Notes: generated by a model from the sequence alone, not told the origin. A stretch of DNA of 64,000 nt from Amycolatopsis methanolica 239 (GCF_000739085.1 NZ_CP009110.1:1984001-2048000); one strand, 5' to 3'. Counted from the stretch's first letter, positions 43,379 through 52,928 are shown. Translations and numbers: made by a program.

Positions 43379-44406
43379 CCACGCACCCGCTTCCGCCGCA
43401 CCAGCGCGATGAACACCGGCGCGCCGATCGCCGCCGTCACGATGCCGACCTGCAGCTCGCCGGGCTGCGCGAGCACCCGGCCGACGATGTCGGCGGCCAG
43501 CAGGACCAGCGGCGCCAGCACCATCGAGTACGGCAGCAGCCACCGGTGGTCCGGGCCGGTGATCAGCCGCGCGGCGTGCGGCACCATCAGGCCGACGAAG
43601 GCGATCGGGCCTGCCATCGCGGTCGCGGTGCCGCACAGGACCACCACGGCCAGCGCGCACAACGCCCGGCCGGCGCCGACGTGCACCCCGAGCCCGCGGG
43701 CCACGTCGTCGCCCATCGCCAGCCCGTTGAGGGCTCGCGCGGAGGCCAGCGCCAGCACGAAACCTGCGACCAGGAACGGCAGGGCCTGCGTCACGACCGA
43801 CGAATCGCGGCCGGCCAGCGCGCCCACCTGCCAGAACCGGAACTGCTCGTAGGTGGCGTTGTCGGTGACCAGGATGCCGGTGGTCAGCGACCGGAACGCG
43901 GCCTCGCACGCGGCGCCGGTGAGCGCGATCTTCAACGGGGTCGCGCGGTCCCGGCCGAGCGAGCCGATCCCGTACACCAGGACCGCCGCGAGCCCCGCGC
44001 CGAGGAACGCGAACCAGACGTAACCGGTCATCGACTGGATCCCGGCCAGGCTGATGGCGGCGACGATGCACAACGATGCGCCCGCGTTGACGCCGAGGAT
44101 GCCGGGATCGGCGAGCGGGTTCCGCGTCACGCCCTGGATGATCGCCCCGGCCAGGCCGAGCGCGGCGCCCGCGAGCACTCCGATCAGGGTGCGCGGGATG
44201 CGGACCTCCCACACGATCACGTGGTCCGGGTTCGCGGGGTCGTGGTGCAGCAGGGCGTCGGCGACGGCCGACGGCGGGAGCCCCTTGGCCCCTACCGCCA
44301 TGCTGGCCACCACGGCCAGCCCCAGCGCCACCAGCCCGAGGATCAGGCCGAGGCCGAGCGGGGCCCGGCGGCGCTGGGGGAGTGCGGTCGTGGTTTCGCG
44401 GAGCAC
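43375..44406 (-). CDS. Iron-siderophore ABC permease, FecCD family (first)
   Basis: 343 residues, FecCD family: IPRTLIGVLAGAALGLAGAI, RNPLADPGILGVNAGASL and GDDVARGLGVHV are its usual motifs. It starts 4 bases after the stop of the binding-protein gene. Forms a heterodimeric channel with the next gene product. No ATPase gene is found in the operon. Confidence 0.94.
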   Translation of the reverse strand: MLRETTTALPQRRRAPLGLGLILGLVALGLAVVASMAVGAKGLPPSAVADALLHHDPANPDHVIVWEVRIPRTLIGVLAGAALGLAGAIIQGVTRNPLADPGILGVNAGASLCIVAAISLAGIQSMTGYVWFAFLGAGLAAVLVYGIGSLGRDRATPLKIALTGAACEAAFRSLTTGILVTDNATYEQFRFWQVGALAGRDSSVVTQALPFLVAGFVLALASARALNGLAMGDDVARGLGVHVGAGRALCALAVVVLCGTATAMAGPIAFVGLMVPHAARLITGPDHRWLLPYSMVLAPLVLLAADIVGRVLAQPGELQVGIVTAAIGAPVFIALVRRKRVRG

Positions 44407-44410
44407 CGGG

Positions 44411-45421
44411 TCAGCGTGCCAGCGCTTCGGTGATCATCGGCACCACCTTGTCGATGGCGTAGCTCAAGCCCAGCGGGGTAGCGCTGGCGAAGGCCTGCGA
44501 GATCGTCTTGTCCGACAGTACGACCACGTGCCCGGCCTTGACCGAGGGCACCGCCTGGAACAGCGGGTCGCTGTCGATCTGGCTCGCGTCGATGCCGATC
44601 GGCGAGATCACGGTCAGGTCGGCGTTGAACAGGTCCATCCGCTCCGGCGAGACGGTGATGTAGAAGTCCTTCCCGGCCAGTGCCTGCACCGCGGGGGACT
44701 GGGTGAAGCCGAGCCGCTCCATGAACTCGATGCGGGCGCCGCCGTTGACGTAGGCGCCGTAGGAGGTGGCCATCTTCGCGCCGACCGCGACGGTCTTGCC
44801 CGTGAACTCCGGGTGCGCGTCGGCGGCCTGCTGGAACTTGGCGTCCAGGTCGTTGCGCACCTGCTCGGCCTCGGCGGTCCGGCCGAGCGCCTTGCCGATC
44901 ATGTCGAGCTGCTGCTGCCAGGTGGTCGCGTAGGCCTCACCGCCGGCGGGGATGCCCAGCACGGGGACGCCGAGGGCGGCCAGCTGGTCGTAGCGGGCCT
45001 TGTCGCCGCTGGCGCGGGTGTCCAGGATCAGGTCCGGGTTGAGCGCCGCGACCTGCTCGGCGCTGACCTCCAGCGTGCCGAGCATCGTCGGCGCGGTCGT
45101 GTAGTGCTTGTCCTGCGGCATCCACGGCGCGACGCCGTCGCCCCCGATCGGCAGCCAGTCCGCGGCGCCGACCGGCTGCACGCCGAGGGTCAGCGCGACC
45201 TCCGCGTCACCCCACCCGAGCGCGACGACCCGCTTGGGCTGCTGATCGATCGTCACGTCGCCGAACGCGGTCGGGATGGTGACCGGGAACTGACCGCTCG
45301 CCGGGGTCGCCGGCTCGGTCGCGCTCTGCTCCGCGGACGAGCCGCAACCCGCGAGCACGAGGACCGCGCCCAGGAGGAGCGCCAGGAGGGAACCGCGCGC
45401 ACGCGGCTGGGGGAAACGCAT
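44411..45421 (-). CDS. Iron-siderophore substrate-binding lipoprotein
   Basis: 336 residues. Lipoprotein signal with lipobox VLAGCGSS (Cys near residue 23). The class III binding-protein fold shows as KRVVALGWGDAEVALTLGVQ, VAALNPDLILDTRAS and the connecting helix TWQQQLDMIGKALGRTAEAE, like FepB/FatB. ATG 45421 lies just below an iron box. First gene of the importer operon; delivers a ferric siderophore to the two FecCD permeases. Confidence 0.93.
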   Translation of the reverse strand: MRFPQPRARGSLLALLLGAVLVLAGCGSSAEQSATEPATPASGQFPVTIPTAFGDVTIDQQPKRVVALGWGDAEVALTLGVQPVGAADWLPIGGDGVAPWMPQDKHYTTAPTMLGTLEVSAEQVAALNPDLILDTRASGDKARYDQLAALGVPVLGIPAGGEAYATTWQQQLDMIGKALGRTAEAEQVRNDLDAKFQQAADAHPEFTGKTVAVGAKMATSYGAYVNGGARIEFMERLGFTQSPAVQALAGKDFYITVSPERMDLFNADLTVISPIGIDASQIDSDPLFQAVPSVKAGHVVVLSDKTISQAFASATPLGLSYAIDKVVPMITEALAR

Positions 45422-45438
45422 AGGGGAAGCCTCTCGGA

Positions 45439-45457
45439 TTAGGTAAGCCGATCCTAA
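45439..45457. promoter_or_regulatory. IdeR/DmdR-type iron box
   Basis: TTAGGTAAGCCGATCCTAA matches 15 of 19 positions of the actinobacterial iron box TTAGGTTAGGCTAACCTAA, 18 bases upstream of the binding-protein start. A second half-site TTAGGTAGGC follows at 45459. Iron-loaded IdeR should repress the operon. Confidence 0.88.
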
Positions 45458-45615
45458 ATTAGGTAGGCCTCGGTTCGCCGTCCAGATGGCCGTGATCACA
45501 ACGGAGCCGGGCTGGTGTTTCCGTACCCGGAGGGTGTGACATGGACACGCCGCGGTTCGGCGAGCGGGACGATCGCTCGTGACGCTTTGAGCAGACAGGG
45601 CGTGGGTGAGCGGGA

Positions 45616-46020
45616 TTGGATGACGCGTCGGTGGGCGCATTGGTGCTCGACCTGCCGCACACGGTGCCGCCGCTGGTGCAGGTGCGCCGGTGGGTGGCGG
45701 CCGAGCTGCACGACCTGGGCGACGACCGGGTGGTCGCGGTGCAGCTGATCGCGACCGAGCTGCTCACGAACGTGTACGACCACGGCGGCGGGAGCGGCCA
45801 GATCCGGCTGTCCCGCGACGCGAACCGCATTCTGGTGGAAGTGGACGACGGATCCCCGTCGCCGCCTGTGATGGGGGACGGGAACCCGAAGGCCATGCGC
45901 GGGCGGGGCCTGGTGCTGGTGGACAAGCTGGCCCTGTCGTGGGGTTACCGGCCGCGGCCGGACGGCGGCAAGACGGTCTGGGCGCTGATCGACTGCGCGA
46001 CCCTGAGCTGGACTTCCTGA
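45616..46020 (+). CDS. HATPase_c_2 anti-sigma-type ATP-binding protein
   Basis: About 134 residues, a single GHKL ATPase domain like RsbW/SpoIIAB: N-box IATELLTNVYDHG, G1 VDDGSPSPP, G2 RGRGLVLVDKLALSWG, ending GGKTVWALID. Such proteins act as serine kinases on anti-anti-sigma factors or bind sigma factors; no such partner is adjacent. The start may be TTG 45616 or GTG 45628. Its last 76 bases overlap the LysR gene on the other strand. Confidence 0.82.
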   Translation: MDDASVGALVLDLPHTVPPLVQVRRWVAAELHDLGDDRVVAVQLIATELLTNVYDHGGGSGQIRLSRDANRILVEVDDGSPSPPVMGDGNPKAMRGRGLVLVDKLALSWGYRPRPDGGKTVWALIDCATLSWTS

Positions 46021-46940
46021 CGGATCCAGGACGGGCGCCACACCGGTTCGGGAAGTGGCGCCAGGTTCGCGAAGTGGGCGAGGACCGGCCGCAGCCCCGG
46101 GTGCGGGTGCGCCGGGACCAGCAGGGAGAGCGGGTAGGCGAGCACCGGGTTCATGATCGGGATGCGGCGCAGGCCGAACTGCGCAGGCCGGGTGTAGCGG
46201 TCGCGCGCGCCCACCAGCGTGGCCACCTCGGCGGACCCGGCGAGCGCCTCGAGCAGCACGTCGTCGCCGAAGTGCGGGCCCGCCGCGTCGACGCGCAGGC
46301 CGAACGCCGTGACCAGCTGGTCGTAGAACTCCGCCCATTCGCTGCGCGGCGCGATGCCGGGCACCCAGATCCGCAGCCCGCGCAGCTCCGCCGGCGTCAC
46401 CGACGGGGCGTCTGCCAGCGGGTGCCGAGGACCGGTGAGGAGTTCCAGCGCCGAGTCGAAGACGTGGATCATCCGCACGTCGCCGGGCAGCGCGGCCGGA
46501 TCGGGGACGGTGCGGAAGGAGGCGTCCACCTCGCCGGACCGCACGGCGGCCGCCGCCACGCGGGGGTCGTCGACCCGCAGCGTCACCACGTCCAGCTCGG
46601 TGCCGGGGTGTGATCGCCAGTAGTCGTGCAGGACGACGGCCTGTGCGCTGCGCAGGCCGAGGACGTCGATCCGCGGGGCCCGCGAGCCCGGCCGGACGGC
46701 GGCGATGGCGCGGTCCACGCCCGCGACGACACCCCGCGCGTGCGGGAGGAAAGCCCGGCCGTCCGGCGTCAGCTCGACGCCGCGCGCGGTGCGGGTGAAC
46801 AGGCGGACGCCCAGCTCGCGTTCCAGTGCGGCGATCCGCTTCGAGACGGCCTGCTGGGTCACGCCCAGCTCGTCGGCCGCGTGCTGCAACTGCCCGAGCT
46901 CCGCCGCCCGGACGAATGATCGCACTGCCTCGGTGTCCAC
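45945..46940 (-). CDS. LysR-family transcription regulator
   Basis: 331 residues. N-terminal HTH FVRAAELGQLQHAADELGVT then QQAVSKRIAALERELGVRLF; a type 2 periplasmic-binding effector domain from about residue 90. GTG 46940. Divergent from the MFS gene at 47021 across 80 bases, so probably its regulator. The last 25 residues, running into the neighbouring gene, are probably unconserved and may reflect loss of an earlier stop. Confidence 0.92.
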   Translation of the reverse strand: MDTEAVRSFVRAAELGQLQHAADELGVTQQAVSKRIAALERELGVRLFTRTARGVELTPDGRAFLPHARGVVAGVDRAIAAVRPGSRAPRIDVLGLRSAQAVVLHDYWRSHPGTELDVVTLRVDDPRVAAAAVRSGEVDASFRTVPDPAALPGDVRMIHVFDSALELLTGPRHPLADAPSVTPAELRGLRIWVPGIAPRSEWAEFYDQLVTAFGLRVDAAGPHFGDDVLLEALAGSAEVATLVGARDRYTRPAQFGLRRIPIMNPVLAYPLSLLVPAHPHPGLRPVLAHFANLAPLPEPVWRPSWIRQEVQLRVAQSISAQTVLPPSGRGR

Positions 46941-47020
46941 CGGGCCAGCCTAAGCACGGTCAACTCCCGGTTGTGGCTCGCCGGGAGGCGGTTGTTTGAT
47001 CGGGTTCCGCCCTCGCCGGT

Positions 47021-48226
47021 GTGATCTGCGGCGTGGAAGCCGATCTTCGCCGGCTGTGGTCGGCCTACGCGGTGAGCACGTACGGCACGTGGCTGGCCTT
47101 CGGGGCGTTCCCGCTGATCGCGGTGCAGGCGCTGCGCGCGCCGGCGTTCGCGGTGTCGGTGCTGGAGGCGGCCGGGCTCGCCGCGGCGGCGGTGTGCGCG
47201 CTGCCGCTCGGGTGGTGGGTCGAGCACCGGCCCAAGCGCCCGGTGATGATCGCGATGGACCTGGCCCGGTTCGCCGCGATGGCCAGCGTGCCCGCGGCGT
47301 ATGCCTTCGATGTGCTGTCCTACGGGCAGTTGCTGGTCGTGTCGGTCGTCGCCGGGACCGCGAACATCGCGTTCACCGCCGCATCCGGCGCGTACCTGAA
47401 GCACCTCGTGCCCCGGGCGCGGCTGCTCGGGGCGAACGGGCGGTTCGAGGGCACGAGCTGGGTGGCGACCGCGGCAGGCCCGCCCGTCGGGGGCGCGCTG
47501 GTCGCCCTGCTCGGCCCGGTGGTGACGGTGCTCGCCGACGCGCTGAGCTACCTGCTGTCGGCGCTCGGGGTGCTACGCATCCGCGGCGGTGATGTCTCGG
47601 CGCCTCGCGTCGCGCGGTGCCACGTGGCCGACCTGCTCGCGGGCGGGCGGGTGATCGCGCGGGATCCCGTGCTGCGGCGGCTGTTCCTCAACTCGATTCT
47701 GGTCAGCGGCCTGATCATGGCCACCACGCCGCTCCTGGCGGTCCTCCTGCTCGGTGAGTACCGGTTTTCCGCGTGGGAGTACGGGCTGGCGTTCGGCGTC
47801 CCGGCGCTCGGCGGTTTCGCGGGCGCCCGGCTGTCCACCCGGTTGGTGCGGCGCTACGGGCGGCACCGGGTGCTGACCGCCTCCGGCTGGCTGCGGTCGC
47901 TCTTCCCGCTGGGGCTGGTGTTCGTGGGCCCTGGCGTGCCGGGGCTCGTCACGGTGATCGTCGTGGAGGGCTTGCTGATCACCTGCATGGGCGTCTTCAA
48001 CCCGATCCACGCGACGGAACGGCTGCACCGCACGCCGGCGGACCACGCGGCGCGGGTGCTCGGCACGTGGAGTGTGAGCAGCAAGTTGTTGCGGGCCGGG
48101 CTGATGGCGGGATGGGGCGTGCTGGGGACGCTGACGAGCCCGCTGTTCGCGATCACCGTGTCAGGTGTGCTGCTGCTCGGCACACCACTACTGCTGCCAC
48201 GGCGCGGTTTCGAGTCCGACGGGTAA
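47021..48226 (+). CDS. MFS transporter
   Basis: 401 residues, about twelve membrane segments. Begins with an MFS_3-like start (LRRLWSAYAVSTYGTWLAFG) and has the loop 2-3 region GWWVEHRPKRPVMIAMDLAR. Probably a drug or metabolite exporter. GTG 47021 or GTG 47033 as start; neither has a good ribosome site. The divergent LysR protein is the likely regulator. Confidence 0.88.
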   Translation: MICGVEADLRRLWSAYAVSTYGTWLAFGAFPLIAVQALRAPAFAVSVLEAAGLAAAAVCALPLGWWVEHRPKRPVMIAMDLARFAAMASVPAAYAFDVLSYGQLLVVSVVAGTANIAFTAASGAYLKHLVPRARLLGANGRFEGTSWVATAAGPPVGGALVALLGPVVTVLADALSYLLSALGVLRIRGGDVSAPRVARCHVADLLAGGRVIARDPVLRRLFLNSILVSGLIMATTPLLAVLLLGEYRFSAWEYGLAFGVPALGGFAGARLSTRLVRRYGRHRVLTASGWLRSLFPLGLVFVGPGVPGLVTVIVVEGLLITCMGVFNPIHATERLHRTPADHAARVLGTWSVSSKLLRAGLMAGWGVLGTLTSPLFAITVSGVLLLGTPLLLPRRGFESDG

Positions 48227-48277
48227 CGTCGAGATCATGGGGGTCCGGCACTACCTGCGCAACGAGCGCCGTAGACG

Positions 48278-48637
48278 GTGATCGAGCAGAGCACACGACG
48301 AGCAACAGCCGCGCATTCCGTGTCGGTGGACGAGGTCCGCGTCCGCTACGGCGTGTTCCTCGACGTGCGGGTTCCGGTGAGCGCCATGGCGGGCGTGCGC
48401 GCCCGGAGCGAGGACCACTCGGGCAGGCGGGGGTTCGACCTGGACGGCCAGACGTTCACGGTGGCGCTGTCCTGGCAGACGAACGTGGTGCTCGAGCTGA
48501 GCCGCCCGGTCGCCTTCACCCGCCCGCTGGGCCGGCCAGGCGAGGCGCGGGTGATCAAGTTCTACGCCGACCATCCGCAGGCCGCGGTTGCCGCGATACA
48601 CCACGCCATGGTGCGTCCGCGTGAAAGCTCACCGTGA
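48278..48637 (+). CDS. Hypothetical protein coupled to roadblock gene
   Basis: 119 residues, soluble. Reads as a beta-rich domain: VRVRYGVFLDVRVPVSAMAG, GFDLDGQTFTVALSWQTNVV, FTRPLGRPGEARVIKFYADH. No named family recognised. GTG start; the stop overlaps the next GTG by four bases, so the protein is made together with the roadblock protein. The first 15 residues may be spurious. Confidence 0.6.
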   Translation: MIEQSTRRATAAHSVSVDEVRVRYGVFLDVRVPVSAMAGVRARSEDHSGRRGFDLDGQTFTVALSWQTNVVLELSRPVAFTRPLGRPGEARVIKFYADHPQAAVAAIHHAMVRPRESSP

Positions 48638-48978
48638 GGGGCCAGCACTATCGGCATGTGATCCTCGAAGGTCTCGTCCGCGAACTCCCACAGGTGCGGT
48701 ACGCGGTGCTGCTCACCGCCGACGGTCTGGTGCTGGACCACTCGGCCGGCCTGGACCCCACCGACGCCGAGTACCTGGCCTCGATGGCCGCCGTGCTGCA
48801 GAGCCTGGCACTACGGGTGAGCAACGTCCTGGACGGCGGGGCGTCCCGGCAGGTCGTCGTGAGGTGCGACCGGATCGCCCTGGTGGTCCTCCCGTGGAAC
48901 GACCAAGAGCGGCTGGCGCTGGCCACCGCCGAGGCGGACCTCGAGGGGATTGTCGAGGAGTTGGCCGGTCGAGTGTGA
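48634..48978 (+). CDS. Roadblock/LC7 domain protein
   Basis: 114 residues, MglB-like roadblock fold: VRYAVLLTADGLVLDHSAGL, YLASMAAVLQSLALRVSNVL, QVVVRCDRIALVVLPW. These proteins regulate small Ras-like GTPases, often inside conservons with a kinase, DUF742 and GTPase; none of these is next to it, so this is an orphan copy. Coupled to the preceding hypothetical gene. Confidence 0.88.
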   Translation: MRGQHYRHVILEGLVRELPQVRYAVLLTADGLVLDHSAGLDPTDAEYLASMAAVLQSLALRVSNVLDGGASRQVVVRCDRIALVVLPWNDQERLALATAEADLEGIVEELAGRV

Positions 48979-49081
48979 CCCCCGCGGCGGTGGATTTCTC
49001 GGGGACAGCCCGGGGCGGCGCGGGCTGCGACAAGGATGGCGCGCGGGGCGGCCCGGCCTTCGCCGGGGGGCGCTTGCTGTG

Positions 49082-49189
49082 GTGTGGACATGGTCGAGGG
49101 AAATGCTCCCGGAGGCTTGGCCTGTCGACCCCACCGCCGAAGCGGCTCTCGATGAGGTCATCGCGAAACTCGCCTCCGGCATTGCTTGA
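49082..49189 (+). CDS. Possible small protein ORF
   Basis: About 35 codons from GTG 49082: the part EMLPEAWPVDPTAEAALDEV IAKLASGIA forms a plausible amphipathic helix, has mostly G/C third positions, and stops 12 bases before the next gene region. No clear ribosome site. Could be a short leader or a genuine small protein. Confidence 0.35.
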   Translation: MWTWSREMLPEAWPVDPTAEAALDEVIAKLASGIA

Positions 49190-49222
49190 CCTTGCAGTCG
49201 CTTGAAGGCGCATCGTGAAGGC

Positions 49223-49723
49223 ATGTCCGGAGAAGAACTCGCCCTGGCGATGACGAAGGACCTCGCCGTGGCGCGGCGCATCCTGTTGCGGCTCTGGGAG
49301 GAGGGCTCCGCGGTCGACCGCTGCGCCGCGGCGCACTTCCTCGCCGACCGGCAGGACAAGCCGCGTGGCGAGCTGTTCTCGGACCTCCGTGCGCTCGAAG
49401 TCGCGCAGGCCGCGGATCCCGCCGAGGTGCACGGCTTCTTCCCGTCCCTGCACCTGAACCTCGCGGACGTCTACCACCGCCTCGGCGACCTCGCCACGGC
49501 ACGCGACCACTTCGCCGCGGCGGAAGCGGTCATCGACACCCTCCGGGACGACGGCTACGGGCGCATGATCCGCGGCGGCCTCGCGCGGCTCGCGGAAAAC
49601 TGGCCGGGCGCGAGAAGATCCCCGGCCCGGGGGTCAGCACCCCGGCCGGGTCGTAACGCGACTTCCACGCGCACAGCGAAGGCCACCGCGAGCCGAAGTG
49701 GTGGCGCCAATCCGCCTGCGTGA
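49223..49723 (+). CDS. TPR-like protein with altered C-terminus
   Basis: Starts MSGEELALAMTKDLAVARRI at ATG 49223 and continues as a helical, tetratricopeptide-like protein (SDLRALEVAQAADPAEVHGF, LHLNLADVYHRLGDLATARDHFAAAEAVI) to about residue 130. After GGLARLAENWPG the frame runs through the end of the oppositely oriented flavoprotein gene as Arg/Ala/Pro-rich nonsense to 49723. The true stop was probably lost by a deletion that brought the two genes together. Role unknown. Confidence 0.6.
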   Translation: MSGEELALAMTKDLAVARRILLRLWEEGSAVDRCAAAHFLADRQDKPRGELFSDLRALEVAQAADPAEVHGFFPSLHLNLADVYHRLGDLATARDHFAAAEAVIDTLRDDGYGRMIRGGLARLAENWPGARRSPARGSAPRPGRNATSTRTAKATASRSGGANPPA

Positions 49724-50803
49724 AGGGGATCGCGCCGACCGGGTAGGTGAACCCGCCCAGCTCGCGCCTCCTCGTAGAGGCGGCGGTTCTCGGCGACCTG
49801 CCGGGCGACCAGACCCGCGTCGTCCGGCGGAAAACGCAGGATCGCCACGAGAAAATCGATCCGCTCGGCTGGCAGGCGGACCAGCGGCGCGTGTACCTCG
49901 CCGGTGAACACCGGGTAGAACAACACGCACCCGGCCGGGCCTAGATCCGCGGGCGTCAGCCGCTCCACCAGCGCGGTCAGGAACCCCACGGCCGCCGACG
50001 CGGGCAGGAAGCAGTTCCACCACGGGTGCGGGTGGAACCACGCGCCGGTCCCGGTCAGCAGCGCCTCGGCGGCGTCCAGCCGGTGCTGGAACTCCAGGTA
50101 GAACAGATCCCCGCCGGAGTACGCGGCCGTCTCCAGGAACACCCGCCTGCCCGCCTCGCCGAAGCGGACCTGGCCCTGCACGAAGTCGAACCGCCCCTCC
50201 TCGACGAAGCGCACCTGGTCCGCCGCCGCGGCCGCCACCGTGTCGTAGTCCACCTCGTGCCGGGTGATCCGCGGCGGCGCGGTGACCAGCCGCGGCGTGG
50301 CGCGCGTGATGATCCCGCACTGGCCCAGCCCGCCCAGCGCGGCGGCGAACAACTCGTCCCCAGGGCCGCACGTGCGCACCACCCCGTCACCGGTGACGAC
50401 CTCCAGCGCGACCACCGTGGCGGTCTGCAGCCCGTGCCGGAAACTCGTCCCGCCGATCCCGCCGATCCCGCCCACCGACAACCGCAAGTAGTCGGTCAGC
50501 ACCGGCGGCGGTGCGACCGCGCTCCCACGCCGCCGCGAGCACGGCGTCCCAGCCGGCGCCCGCGTCCACCACGATCAGGTCCTCGGCGACCTCGTGCACC
50601 GCGGCCAGGGCGGACATGTCGACCACGACGCCGTCGGTCAGCGCCTGCCCGTACCCGGAATGGCCCCGTCCCCGCGCCGCGACCGGCACCCCGTCCGCCG
50701 CCGCGGCGCGGACGATCTCGCCGACCTCCCCGGCCGAGCGCGGCCGCACCACCGCGGACGGCCGCCGCCGGACCAGGCGCCCGAAGTCGACGGACGCGGT
50801 CAT
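49620..50803 (-). pseudogene. Cytokinin-dehydrogenase-like FAD oxidoreductase, frameshifted
   Basis: N-terminal FAD_binding_4 domain from ATG 50803 (VVRPRSAGEVGEIVRAAAAD, GRGHSGYGQALTDGVVVDMS), frame break near 50518, then VLTDYLRLSVGGIGGIGGTS, GQCGIITRATPRLV and the cytokinin dehydrogenase part VLFYPVFTGEVHAPLVRLP. A second break near 49765 leads to GGFTYPVGAIPFTQADWRHH and YDPAGVLTPGPGIF. Two single-base losses explain both. Its start overlaps the DUF6351 stop (TGATG), so it was the second gene of that operon. Coordinates of the 3' end are approximate. Confidence 0.85.
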
Positions 50804-52875
50804 CAGTACCGCTGCCAGACCCCGGCGGGCTTCCGCGCTCCCACCCCGGGCTTGCTCCAGTCGCACACCCCGTCCGGGAACGCCGCCCGCAACCGCTGCT
50901 GCTCCTCCCGGGGGAATGTGACCGGCAGGTAGTCGCGGAAGTCCACCGGCTTCAGGCCGCACTTCAGCGCGTCCATGGCGAGCCCGGACCCGGCCACGAG
51001 ACGCGTGTTCGCGGCGACCGGGAACAGCTCACCGCACCGCCCGCTCGACGGGTAGGTCAGCCGCTCCCGCACGCGCTCGGTGGCCGACACGTAGCACCCG
51101 TCGCCCAGGTCCGCGGGGCGGTTCGCGACCACCTTCTGCTGTGCGCCGCGCCCCGACCGGTCGTTCCCGATCGCCGTCAGCCAGCGGTCCATCGCGTCCA
51201 GCTCGTAAGCCGCGGCGACCGCGGCGTCCGCCGGGCGGCTCGCGATGATCACCTGGTTCTCCGCCGCCCCGTTGCGCCACAACCGCTCCCGCATCACGAA
51301 GGACCACTCCGTGGTGTGGATGTCGGCACCGAACCCGGCCAGGTCGAGATCTGTGCGCTGGTCGATGATCGTTGTCGTGCGCAACCCGAGGGACGCCGAG
51401 TTGAACAACCCCGACCGGTAGGCCGCCGACAACGCCTTCGGATCGGCCGCGCTCCGCTCCGGAACCGGAGCGCCGGTGTAATCGAGGCCGCCGATGGAGG
51501 CGTTCAGGTCGACGAACTGCGCCGGTGAGATCTGCCCGGCTCGCAGCGCCGACAGGCCGTACTGCACCCCGGTGTTGTCCAGTGTGCTGCGCACGAACCC
51601 GGTCCGCGGATCGCGCCCGAGCTGGTTCACCAGCTGCTCGTTGGAGTTGCAGATGACACCGTCCGGATTGGACACCGGGTCCCAGCGCTCGGAAACCGGC
51701 AGCAGCGGGGTGCAGCTGCCGGTCGCCGTCGCGCGGTTGGCGAACGTCTGCTCCCACGAGACGCACGTGCTGTAGGTGTGGAACCCGGCCACCGCGAGCC
51801 GCTGCTCCGCGGTGAACGAGCTGCCCGCCCCGGCGAAGTACTGGTTGAGCAGGCGGCAGTCCGAGACCGGCCCGGCCGTGCTCAGCGGATCGGGGTAGGA
51901 GATGCCGGGAACGATGCCGTCGAGGATGCCCGGGTAGTTCTCCGCGATGTCGTACTGCTGGATCGCACCGCCCGATCCGCCCCAGCCAATCGTGTGCCGC
52001 ACCGGCCCGTAGGTTTCGGTGAAGTGCTCCTCGACCATCATCGCCGCCTCCGCGGAGATGATCGGGCTGCAGTTGTTGTCCAGCACGTTCAGGCTCGACG
52101 AGGCCACCGCGTACCCCTGTGACAGGAACAGGTCGTTCACCACCCCGCCGGTGGAGGCGCCCTGGTGGAACCCGGAATTGCAGCCGCCGCCGAAGGTGTA
52201 GACGAGCCGTTCGTTCCAGCCGCGCTCCACAGTGAACGGTGACGGCGCGGTCCCGTCGGTCAGCGCGGCGATCTCGTAGACGGCGCGGTCGATCGTGCCA
52301 CGTTCCACCCGCACGATGTAGGGTATCCCGTTGACCGACGCGAGATCCGCGGGCCGGGACGCCGGATCGGCCAGCGGCCGGAACTGCCCGCCGGTCGTGC
52401 GGTACTGGTAGCTCACCTGGGTGGGCGCGCTGCACAACGGCGGCGTCGCGGCGGGCAGCCCGTAGGCTTGCGTCTCGCAGTAGAACGGCTCCTGCTGCCG
52501 TCCGGAGAACACCGGCCCGGTGATCGGGTGGTTTGTCACCCGCAGGCTCGCGCGTCCCCGGCCCGGCGCGCTCGCGACGATCTCGTTGGTCCCGTCGCGT
52601 AGGCCAGTGACCAGGCCGAGCAGGGTGTCGCCGGTCTGCTTGAACTCGCCGGTGACGTCACGGCCGTTCGCCGTCACCCGGACGTCCCGCGCCGCCGGAA
52701 CCCGCACCAGCACCTGCCCACCGCTGACCAGGTCGGGGTGCGGGTTGGACACGGATTCGACGGTCAGCCGCGGCGGCGCCGCGACCGCCGCCGGAACGGT
52801 GAGCAGCGACGCCGCACACGCGGCGGTCAGCACCAGTGCACGCAGCAAGGGAGCACCCCCAGGCTCGTGCGCCAC
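50803..52875 (-). CDS. Secreted DUF6351 family alpha/beta hydrolase-like protein
   Basis: 690 residues. Signal peptide (ALVLTAACAASLLTVPAAVA) about 13-33, an Ig-like N-terminal part, then a hydrolase-like body. The nucleophile elbow appears as IGWGGSGGAIQQYDIAENYP near residue 300 (G-x-S-x-G). Several Cys pairs suit an exported protein. DUF6351 has no known substrate; the resemblance to esterases of the tannase/feruloyl type is only by pattern. GTG 52875 lies 15 bases after the expected transcript start. Divergent from an importer operon. Confidence 0.82.
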   Translation of the reverse strand: MAHEPGGAPLLRALVLTAACAASLLTVPAAVAAPPRLTVESVSNPHPDLVSGGQVLVRVPAARDVRVTANGRDVTGEFKQTGDTLLGLVTGLRDGTNEIVASAPGRGRASLRVTNHPITGPVFSGRQQEPFYCETQAYGLPAATPPLCSAPTQVSYQYRTTGGQFRPLADPASRPADLASVNGIPYIVRVERGTIDRAVYEIAALTDGTAPSPFTVERGWNERLVYTFGGGCNSGFHQGASTGGVVNDLFLSQGYAVASSSLNVLDNNCSPIISAEAAMMVEEHFTETYGPVRHTIGWGGSGGAIQQYDIAENYPGILDGIVPGISYPDPLSTAGPVSDCRLLNQYFAGAGSSFTAEQRLAVAGFHTYSTCVSWEQTFANRATATGSCTPLLPVSERWDPVSNPDGVICNSNEQLVNQLGRDPRTGFVRSTLDNTGVQYGLSALRAGQISPAQFVDLNASIGGLDYTGAPVPERSAADPKALSAAYRSGLFNSASLGLRTTTIIDQRTDLDLAGFGADIHTTEWSFVMRERLWRNGAAENQVIIASRPADAAVAAAYELDAMDRWLTAIGNDRSGRGAQQKVVANRPADLGDGCYVSATERVRERLTYPSSGRCGELFPVAANTRLVAGSGLAMDALKCGLKPVDFRDYLPVTFPREEQQRLRAAFPDGVCDWSKPGVGARKPAGVWQRY

Positions 52876-52896
52876 CTCGTCGTGGCGCCCGCGTCG

Positions 52897-52924
52897 GGTA
52901 TAGCACGTGGTCCGGTCACCACAA
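52897..52924 (-). promoter_or_regulatory. Promoter of the DUF6351 gene
   Basis: On the minus strand TTGTGG (52919-52924) and TATACC (52897-52902) with a 16-base spacer, about 22 bases before the GTG start. The operator at 52929-52945 sits just upstream of the -35. Confidence 0.55.
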
Positions 52925-52928
52925 AAGT

